Shown here: in pieces, positions 7,166-11,658 of the stretch | Numbering within the stretch: position 1 is the stretch's first letter | How the letters are laid out: every line of letters starts with the position of its first letter | Assembly (NCBI GenBank): GCA_964583605.1 | Contig: CAZOWL010000116.1 | Location: 1-11,658 of the forward strand | Source: CAZOWL01 sp964583605 | Lineage (GTDB): Bacteria > Pseudomonadota > Gammaproteobacteria > Chromatiales > Chromatiaceae | Direction of reading: 5' to 3' | Length of the DNA: 11,658 nucleotides | Position numbers and translations under genes: made by a program | Notes under the pieces: generated by a model | Told to the model about the DNA's origin: nothing | What the model saw: only the letters and a program-made list of their open reading frames with translations | Databases searched by the model: none

Positions 7166-8182
7166 TCAGACAGCGAGCGGCGGAGACAGGCGCGTGCACG
7201 GTCCTGGGGCGCCCTGGGCTTCGGGATCATAGCGCTCGAAGCTCAACCCCAGTCGCGCGAAGAGCCGTTCGTCGCGCTCCACCTCGGCATTGGCGGTTGT
7301 CAACAGACGTTCGCCGTAGAACACCGAGTTGGCGCCGGCGAGATAACAGAGGGCCTGCAGCTCATCGCTCATGTTGCGCCTCCCAGCCGACAAGCGGACG
7401 TGGGACGCCGGCATCAGGATACGCGCCGCGGCGACGGTGCGGACGATCTCGATCGGGTCGAGCTGTGGCAAGCCGAATAGAGGCGTACCTTCGACCTGCA
7501 CGAGCAGATTGATCGGAACCGATTCCGGGTGCTGAGGCAGGCTCGCGAGCTGGCCGAGCAGCGAGGCGCGGTCGCGGCGCGATTCACCCATCCCGATAAT
7601 CCCCCCGCTGCAGACCTTGAGCCCTACACGCTGAACATGCGCCAAGGTATCCAGTCGCTCCCGGTAGGTGCGGGTGGTGATGACCTCGCCGTAGTATTCC
7701 GGCGAGGTGTCCAGATTATGGTTGTAATAGTCGAGACCCGCCGCCTTAAGCCGCGCGGCTTGGCCGGCGCTCAGCATGCCGAGCGTCACGCAGGTCTCCA
7801 TGCCCATTTCGTGGACGGCCTCGACCATCGCGATGACTCGTTCGAGGTTGCGGTCCGTTGGGTTGCGCCAAGCAGCGCCCATGCAGAAGCGCGTCGCACC
7901 CTGCGCCTGCGCGGCCCGGGCGGCGCTCACGACCTCCTCGACATCGAGCAGCCGCTCGCGCTCGATGCCAGTGGAATGATGGGCACTCTGCGCGCAGTAG
8001 CCACAGTCCTCCGGGCAGGCCCCGGTCTTGACGCTCAGCAACGCGCTGACCTGGATGCGGTTCGGGTCGAAATGGGCGCGGTGCACACCCTGAGCTCGAA
8101 AAAGCAGGTCATTGAAGGGTAGGCCGAGCAGGGCCTCTATCTCTTCGCTCGCCCAGTCATGACGCAAAGTAGGAGGTGACAT
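7166..8182 (-). CDS. bioB: Biotin synthase
   Basis: BioB is a radical SAM enzyme that inserts sulfur into dethiobiotin to make biotin. The 338-residue product has the radical SAM motif CPEDCGYC with Cys56, Cys60 and Cys63 for the [4Fe-4S] cluster. Cys100 (RFCMGAAWR), Cys131 (ETCVTLGML), Cys191 (KVCSGGIIGMGE) and Arg263 (HVRLSAGRRNM) hold the [2Fe-2S] cluster. All seven match E. coli BioB with a constant offset of three. YYNHNLDTSPEYY and GANSVFYGERLLTT are also conserved. The ATG at 8182 has GGAG five bases upstream. It is the first gene of bioB-F-H-C-D, 47 bases ahead of bioF, and is preceded by its own promoter and a BirA-like operator. The C-terminal tail after ERYDP is proline-rich and variable, as in relatives. 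Confidence 0.98.
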   Translation of the reverse strand: MSPPTLRHDWASEEIEALLGLPFNDLLFRAQGVHRAHFDPNRIQVSALLSVKTGACPEDCGYCAQSAHHSTGIERERLLDVEEVVSAARAAQAQGATRFCMGAAWRNPTDRNLERVIAMVEAVHEMGMETCVTLGMLSAGQAARLKAAGLDYYNHNLDTSPEYYGEVITTRTYRERLDTLAHVQRVGLKVCSGGIIGMGESRRDRASLLGQLASLPQHPESVPINLLVQVEGTPLFGLPQLDPIEIVRTVAAARILMPASHVRLSAGRRNMSDELQALCYLAGANSVFYGERLLTTANAEVERDERLFARLGLSFERYDPEAQGAPGPCTRLSPPLAV

Positions 8183-8238
8183 CAGGGCTCCGAGGTCAGC
8201 AACGGACCAACAGCACAGGGGGTGTTACAAGACGAGGC

Positions 8239-8266
8239 ATCTTAAGGCCGCACCCGGCGCTGTCAA
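8239..8266 (-). promoter_or_regulatory. Sigma70-like promoter of the bioBFHCD operon
   Basis: The minus strand has TTGACA (8261-8266), a 16-base spacer and TAAGAT (8239-8244, four of six to TATAAT), pointing at bioB. The transcript would start near 8232 and have a leader of about 50 bases. The -35 lies within one arm of the BirA-like inverted repeat, so repressor binding would block RNA polymerase. Confidence 0.65.
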
Positions 8267-8291
8267 CCTTCGACCTCCATCGAGGTTGACA
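8261..8291. promoter_or_regulatory. Probable BirA operator (biotin box)
   Basis: TGTCAACC (8261-8268) and GGTTGACA (8284-8291) are perfect inverted arms separated by 15 bases. The known proteobacterial BirA site is TTGTAAACC, a spacer of about 15, then GGTTTACAA. The arms here differ from it at the central base of each half (C/G for A/T) and at the outermost base. Position just upstream of bioB and overlap with its -35 fit biotinyl-AMP-dependent repression by bifunctional BirA. birA itself is not in the window, so the regulator is inferred. Confidence 0.8.
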
Positions 8292-8356
8292 CAGGAGCAG
8301 GCGACCGGAACAGCGGACGCGGGCCTCCCTACGCGGCGACCCAGCAGGCGAGGGAC

Positions 8357-8578
8357 CTAGCCGACCCGCTCAAGCGACAAGAGGCGGTTGTCATCGTCAA
8401 GGGTGATCTTGAAACGACCACTCAGCCCCTGATGGGTGACGTACTTGCGAAGGATCCGTGCGGGGAGGTCCAAGCGCTTGTGGTTCTCGGCCGTCACTTG
8501 AACGCGTTGCGCCTGACCACCGTAATAGGCCAGGAGATGCTCGCGCGACACCTGAATGGAGAAGTAGTAGATCTTCAC
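8357..8578 (-). CDS. DUF2835 family protein, function unknown
   Basis: This 73-residue protein resembles the small DUF2835 family found mainly in gammaproteobacteria. The recognisable pattern is YYFSIQVSREHLLAYYGG near the start, a central VQV segment, LPARILRKYVTHQGLSGRFKI and the ending LLSLERVG. No signal peptide or membrane helix is visible, so it should be a small cytoplasmic protein, mostly beta strand by its alternating pattern. I know of no established function. It starts with GTG at 8578 with only a weak GGAT before it; an upstream ATG at 8588 is in another frame. A 6-base-pair hairpin lies 12 bases before the start. It points the same way as the biotin operon but ends 66 bases before the bioB operator, so it is probably a separate unit. 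Family assignment is by eye. Confidence 0.75.
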   Translation of the reverse strand: MKIYYFSIQVSREHLLAYYGGQAQRVQVTAENHKRLDLPARILRKYVTHQGLSGRFKITLDDDNRLLSLERVG

Positions 8579-8590
8579 CGGGATCCATAT

Positions 8591-8606
8591 CGGCCTCGAT
8601 AGGCCG
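8591..8606. repeat. Perfect hairpin in the leader of the DUF2835 gene
   Basis: CGGCCT (8591-8596), loop CGAT, AGGCCG (8601-8606) form a six-base-pair stem ending 12 bases before the GTG start at 8578. It has no following U-run, so it does not look like a terminator. It could affect translation of the DUF2835 gene or be a protein site. No function is shown. Confidence 0.5.
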
Positions 8607-8841
8607 CCCGAATTCTACATCGAGCGGGGATGCACCCTGCAGCCGTCGCGTCCATCACGGACCACAGCGCTCGATTCACGGCATGTTCCAGCCGCAGACA
8701 AGTCCAATCCTTCGCCGTACCTTACCCCACCTGCCCGATACCGCAATGGGCCCTGCGCGGCGCATCTCGGCCATGGTAATCTCTGCCGTGCTCGGCCCGA
8801 GCGCGCGCTGAGGGCTCGCAAGCGGCAGACGTGCGAAAAAT

Positions 8842-8846
8842 GGAGG
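8842..8846 (+). promoter_or_regulatory. Ribosome binding site of the small membrane protein gene
   Basis: GGAGG stands nine bases before the ATG at 8856. It is the clearest translation signal on the plus strand here and fixes the start. I see no convincing promoter in the 249 bases between the DUF2835 leader hairpin and this gene. Confidence 0.65.
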
Positions 8847-8855
8847 TGGAAGACG

Positions 8856-9146
8856 ATGAAAGCGCTCCCGCTAGTTGCTTTGTTGCTGACGATCGCCGGT
8901 TGGGCCCTGACCGTTTGGACCGGAGCCACGCTCCTCTCCGGACCCTACGAGGACCGCACGTGCCAGACGGAATGCGTACAGACTCTCTTTTTTTCTGGAC
9001 TCGCTGCCGCGATCGCCGCGCTACTGGTTACGGTGATCGCGCTGTTTCGCCCTGGTGGTCGCGCAGTGACTTACGGCGTACTGGTACTCGCGGCGCCGCT
9101 CGCCGCCGTCTACACAACGGTCATCCTGATCGGCAACTTCGCTTAG
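8856..9146 (+). CDS. Small membrane protein with three predicted helices, not recognised
   Basis: I do not recognise this 96-residue protein. It has three hydrophobic stretches long enough to cross the membrane, at about 4-27 (first one possibly a signal anchor), 45-64 and 71-93. A polar loop between the first two (GPYEDRTCQTECVQT) carries Cys36 and Cys40, which could form a disulfide or bind a metal or cofactor. Arg66 and Arg70 lie in the loop between helices two and three, which suggests that side is cytoplasmic and the cysteine loop periplasmic. The ATG is well supported by GGAGG (8842-8846) nine bases upstream. The last 26 bases overlap the 3' end of the convergent START-domain gene. A run of seven T (8988-8994) at codons 44-46 is a potential slippage or sequencing-error point. 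The strong ribosome binding site is the main reason to believe the gene. Confidence 0.65.
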   Translation: MKALPLVALLLTIAGWALTVWTGATLLSGPYEDRTCQTECVQTLFFSGLAAAIAALLVTVIALFRPGGRAVTYGVLVLAAPLAAVYTTVILIGNFA

Positions 9147-9579
9147 AAGAGCCCAGCGTCAGGTCAGCGCGGCGGCGAAATGCGGCCACGACCTCCTCGG
9201 TGCGACGCCGGAATAAAGGCCCCGCCAAAGCGGCCGCCGGCCCGCCCTTGAGCGCGTAATCCGTCCACAGCTCGACCCAGGTCCCGCCCGTCTCTCGCTC
9301 GTTAAATCGCCAAACCTGATGCAGGCGGCGTAAGGGTCCACCCTTGCCCCAGATCTGAATCCGATCAGGGCGCTCCAGCACGGCCTCTGTGCGGAAACGC
9401 CAAACCAGGGCGCCAAGCCCTACGGCCTGCTCAACGTACTGGCGGCCGCCCTCATCACGAAGGATCCGTGCCATCTGCCAGCCGGGGACGAACTCGGGAT
9501 AGCGCTCGATATCGGCGACGAGGTCAAAGACGTCCACGCGTCGATGATGAAGGAGCTCCCTAACCGAAAAGCTTGGCAT
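9121..9579 (-). CDS. RatA/Coq10-like START-domain protein
   Basis: The 152-residue product has the START/polyketide-cyclase fold pattern of the RatA/Coq10 family: a short first strand, VDVFDLVADIERYPEFVPGWQMARIL near 14-40, alternating strands (YVEQAVGLGALVWRFRTEAVLERPDRIQI) and a long C-terminal helix (GPAAALAGPLFRRRTEEVVAAFRRRADLTLG). In bacteria this family includes RatA, which in E. coli interferes with ribosome subunit association, and proteins thought to bind ubiquinone. Sequence alone does not separate these roles. The ATG at 9579 gives the usual N-terminus. In many gammaproteobacteria ratA lies near smpB, bamE and fur. Here fur is close, but ratB, bamE and smpB are not between them. 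The last codons overlap the convergent small membrane protein gene by 26 bases. Confidence 0.85.
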   Translation of the reverse strand: MPSFSVRELLHHRRVDVFDLVADIERYPEFVPGWQMARILRDEGGRQYVEQAVGLGALVWRFRTEAVLERPDRIQIWGKGGPLRRLHQVWRFNERETGGTWVELWTDYALKGGPAAALAGPLFRRRTEEVVAAFRRRADLTLGSSKRSCRSG

Positions 9580-9847
9580 CTGATTGGGCTGCCTCTACAC
9601 GGTCGACCAGTTTCTGGACGCTAGCTTGCGGCCCAGCAACGGTCGAGATAGGGTTACCGCCCTGCAATGATGCTGCGATAGACTTGCTCTCCGGCTCCTG
9701 CGCTCCCCACGTCCCCTCCGACCCGACCTCCCCCGAGTTGAAAGCTGTGCCCGGCAACAAATGTTCAGCGCAACAGTCGACGGCCGGCCCTCTAGCCCAA
9801 AGGCTCGTGGAGCAATCCGGCCTCCGAGAGATAAGGATCGTGCGGCG
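9580..9847. other. Divergent intergenic region between the ratA-like gene and ald
   Basis: This 268-base stretch must hold the promoters for the ratA-like gene (minus) and ald (plus). I see no strong -35/-10 pair for either. Small inverted repeats (AACA-AA-TGTT near 9766; CCAG-TTT-CTGG near 9610) are too short to assign. Open frames on both strands cover the region (for example a 107-codon minus frame, 9560-9883), but they run into both flanking genes and lack ribosome binding sites. Confidence 0.4.
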
Positions 9848-10996
9848 ATGAGAGTTGGCGTACCGAAGGAGACCAAGAGTCACGAATACCGGGTTGGATT
9901 GACTCCGGCCTCAGTGCGCGAGCTTACGGCGCGGGGTCATCAGGTCTACATCGAGAGCGGCGCCGGTAGCGGCATCGGGCTTGGCGATCAAGAGTATCAG
10001 TCGGCTGGCGCCGCCGTCCTGGCCTCGGCCGCCGACGTGTTCGACGCCGCTGAGTTCATCGTCAAAGTGAAGGAGCCGCAGCCCGCAGAGCGCGAGCGCC
10101 TCAAGCCCCATCATACGCTCTTCTCCTTTCTGCATCTGGCCCCAGATGCGGCTCAGACGCGGGATCTGATTGCTAGCGGTGCCCTCTGTATCGCCTTCGA
10201 GACCGTGACGGATTCAACCGGTCACCTGCCTTTATTGGCTCCGATGTCGGAGGTAGCGGGCCGCATGGCGGTCCAAGCGGGAGCCCATTGTCTGGAGAAG
10301 ACACAGGGTGGACGGGGTGTACTCCTCGGCGGGGTGCCGGGCGTGGAGCCTGGCCGCGTGACCATCCTCGGGGCAGGAGTCGTAGGACGGCATGCTGCAG
10401 CGATGGCCGTCGGCTTGGGTGCATCAGTAACCGTCCTTGACAAGGATATTCACGTCCTGCGCGCACTGTCGGAGCGCTTCGGTAACCGCGCTCGGACGTT
10501 GATCGCTCACGCCCACAATCTGGAAATGTCCGTGCTGGAAGCCGACCTGGTAATCGGCGCCGTCCTAGTCCCTGGCGGCGCGGCACCAAAGCTCGTGAGT
10601 CGCGCCGATGTCGCCCGCATGAAACAGGGCGCGGTGCTGGTCGATGTTGCGATCGATCAAGGCGGGTGCTTCGAGACCTCCCGCCCGACGACCCACGGTC
10701 GCCCGACCTTCGAGGTTGATGGCGTCGTCCACTATTGTGTAAGCAATATCCCGGCGGCCGTCGCCCGCACGGCAACCTTCGCGCTGAACAACGCTATCTT
10801 GCCCTTTGTACTGGCACTGGCCAATAACGGGGCGCAAAATGCGTTGCGTTCCAACCCGCACCTACTCAACGGGCTAGGCGTTGCGAACGGTCAGGTCTGT
10901 CAGGCCCGCGTCGCCGAAGCCCAGCAAATCCAGTTTATTCCTGCGCTCCAGGCACTTGACTTGAGGGGCTCGAGCAGTAATGCGGACAAGTGCTAA
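9848..10996 (+). CDS. ald: Alanine dehydrogenase
   Basis: The enzyme converts L-alanine and NAD+ reversibly to pyruvate, ammonium and NADH. The 382-residue protein starts MRVGVPKETKSHEYRVGLTP, the hallmark of the AlaDH/PNT family. Arg15, Lys75 (VKVKEPQP) and His96 (FLHLAP) match the pyruvate-binding and catalytic residues. The NAD-binding Rossmann motif GAGVVG is at 174-179 with Asp198 (VLDKD) at the end of the second strand, which favours NAD over NADP. Asp269 in VDVAIDQGG is the second catalytic residue. The family usually has about 371 residues; the extra length is a C-terminal tail (LDLRGSSSNADKC). A frame extends back to 9761, but the ATG at 9848 gives the exact family N-terminus, with AAGGA about eleven bases upstream. 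It is a single gene, convergent with fur. It could serve nitrogen or redox balance; no regulatory site is visible. Confidence 0.96.
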   Translation: MRVGVPKETKSHEYRVGLTPASVRELTARGHQVYIESGAGSGIGLGDQEYQSAGAAVLASAADVFDAAEFIVKVKEPQPAERERLKPHHTLFSFLHLAPDAAQTRDLIASGALCIAFETVTDSTGHLPLLAPMSEVAGRMAVQAGAHCLEKTQGGRGVLLGGVPGVEPGRVTILGAGVVGRHAAAMAVGLGASVTVLDKDIHVLRALSERFGNRARTLIAHAHNLEMSVLEADLVIGAVLVPGGAAPKLVSRADVARMKQGAVLVDVAIDQGGCFETSRPTTHGRPTFEVDGVVHYCVSNIPAAVARTATFALNNAILPFVLALANNGAQNALRSNPHLLNGLGVANGQVCQARVAEAQQIQFIPALQALDLRGSSSNADKC

Positions 10997-11012
10997 TCTC
11001 GCCGCTCAATAG

Positions 11013-11032
11013 TTTCCGACCTGCCGCGGAAA
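11013..11032. repeat. Weak hairpin between ald and fur
   Basis: TTTCCG (11013-11018) and CGGAAA (11027-11032) pair across an eight-base loop in the 59-base gap between the convergent stops. The position suits a bidirectional terminator, but the stem is short and no U-run follows on either strand, so this is only tentative. Confidence 0.25.
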
Positions 11033-11055
11033 TCACGCGAAATGAGCTCCAAACC

Positions 11056-11487
11056 CTATCGTTTCGACGCCTCTCCCGCTTCCGCACACTCGGAGCAGAT
11101 GCCGTAGATGACCAGTGAGTGCTCGGACAGCGTGAAGCCGTTCTCGGCGGCGATCCGTCTTTGCCGCTGCTCGATCGTTTCGTCGACAAACTCATCCACC
11201 TTGCCGCATTTGATGCAAACAATGTGATCGTGGTGACCCCCGCGATTCAGCTCGAAAACCGATTGCCCCCCCTCGAAATGCTGCCGGCACACGAGTCCGG
11301 CCCCTTCGAATTGCGTGAGGACGCGATAGACCGTGGCCAGGCCAATCTCTTCGCCCCTCGCTAATAGCTCTTTATAAACATCTTCGGCAGTGAGGTGGCG
11401 CCGCTCACTCGTCTCGAGGATCCTCAAGATCTTGACTCGAGGAAGGGTGACCTTCAGGCCGGCCTGTTTGATCTGTTGGTTTTCCAT
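11056..11487 (-). CDS. fur: Ferric uptake regulator Fur
   Basis: Fur is an iron-responsive DNA-binding repressor of iron uptake genes. The 143-residue product has the N-terminal winged helix (LKVTLPRVKILRILE; HLTAEDVYKELLARGEEIGLATVYRVLTQFEGAGLV), with the recognition helix in LATVYRVL. The metal-binding dimerisation region follows: GGHHDHIVCIKCGKVDEF, with its histidines and the first CxxC, and the C-terminal CSEC. The DVYKELL/GLATVYRVL wording and the N-terminal start favour Fur over Zur or PerR, but metal specificity is not proved by sequence. The frame is open to 11568. I chose the ATG at 11487 (MENQQIKQAGLKVTLPR), which gives the usual length and has AGAG upstream; MIASREI at 11508 is an alternative. 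It is convergent with ald. No clear Fur box or promoter is visible upstream. Confidence 0.95.
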   Translation of the reverse strand: MENQQIKQAGLKVTLPRVKILRILETSERRHLTAEDVYKELLARGEEIGLATVYRVLTQFEGAGLVCRQHFEGGQSVFELNRGGHHDHIVCIKCGKVDEFVDETIEQRQRRIAAENGFTLSEHSLVIYGICSECAEAGEASKR

Positions 11488-11560
11488 GATTTCTCTGCTA
11501 GCGATCATGGGGCAAGGCGAGCCACCCCGGACCATGAAAAGTCGCCTCACCCCTGATCGT

Positions 11561-11598
11561 TCCCTCACCCCAACCCTCTCCCAGAGGGCGAGGGAGCC
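11561..11598. repeat. REP-like intergenic hairpin upstream of fur
   Basis: CCCTCTCCC (11574-11582) and GGGCGAGGG (11586-11594) pair in eight of nine positions around a three-base loop, preceded by TCCCTCACCCCAA. This CCCTCACCCCAACCC..CTCCC..GAGGG wording is like a repeat often seen between genes of many proteobacteria. It lies 74 bases upstream of the fur start. Only one copy is in the window, so repetition is inferred from memory of the motif. Confidence 0.6.
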
Positions 11599-11658
11599 AA
11601 CGCGCTTCGCGAGTTTCCTAGTAAGGGGCTTGGCGTGAACGCCCCGTCCGCTCTGCGA

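Noticed and set aside
9560..9883. 107-codon minus frame ending VDRVEAAQSDAKLFG.
   Set aside because: It overlaps the starts of both ald and the ratA-like gene, has no ribosome binding site, mixed third-position bases and no recognised family; its codon pattern is not convincing.
1..11658. tRNA, rRNA, CRISPR array, insertion sequence, prophage or toxin-antitoxin island.
   Set aside because: I saw no direct repeats of CRISPR type, no transposase or integrase, and no RNA gene; nearly all of the window is taken by housekeeping and pathway genes. RatA-like proteins are called toxins in some annotations, but no antitoxin partner is adjacent.

Overview
This window looks like chromosomal DNA of a GC-rich anoxygenic phototrophic purple bacterium. 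A gammaproteobacterial purple sulfur bacterium (Chromatiales) is the most likely source. The left end is part of a bacteriochlorophyll cluster in the order bchF-bchN-bchB, as is typical of purple bacteria. The bioC/bioH pimelate route, a RatA-type protein, a DUF2835 protein and Fur all fit a gammaproteobacterium. The species cannot be named from the sequence alone.

Layout. Positions 1-3306 (minus strand) carry bchF, bchN and bchB, tightly packed and overlapping or nearly so. bchB runs off the left edge and lacks its last few dozen residues. BchN and BchB together form the catalytic part of dark-operative protochlorophyllide reductase, and all four ligands of their shared iron-sulfur cluster are present. 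BchF hydrates the 3-vinyl group later in the same pathway. A sigma70-like promoter precedes bchF. Positions 3606-8182 (minus strand) hold a complete-looking five-gene biotin operon, bioB-bioF-bioH-bioC-bioD. bioF/H/C/D are joined by 1-4 base stop/start overlaps. bioA is not in the window. Upstream of bioB is a perfect inverted repeat, TGTCAACC-N15-GGTTGACA, covering the -35 element of a good promoter. It has the architecture of a BirA operator and is the best regulatory signal in the window.

To the right the genes are separate units: a DUF2835 protein (minus), an unrecognised small three-helix membrane protein (plus) whose 3' end overlaps a RatA/Coq10-like START-domain gene (minus), alanine dehydrogenase (plus), and a Fur-family regulator (minus). 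A short hairpin resembling widespread intergenic REP-like repeats lies upstream of fur.

How the genes work together. BioC and BioH make pimeloyl-ACP; BioF, (BioA), BioD and BioB convert it to biotin. Biotin feeds acetyl-CoA carboxylase, and BirA bound to biotinyl-AMP would shut the operon off. BchN/BchB/BchF act in bacteriochlorophyll a synthesis. Fur controls iron, which both the Bch and BioB iron-sulfur enzymes need, but no direct regulatory link is visible here.

I found no convincing undescribed system. The most useful leads are the BirA-type operator, an identical 9-base half-site at the bchF promoter, the three ATGs in three frames at the bioF start, and a few short unexplained elements.
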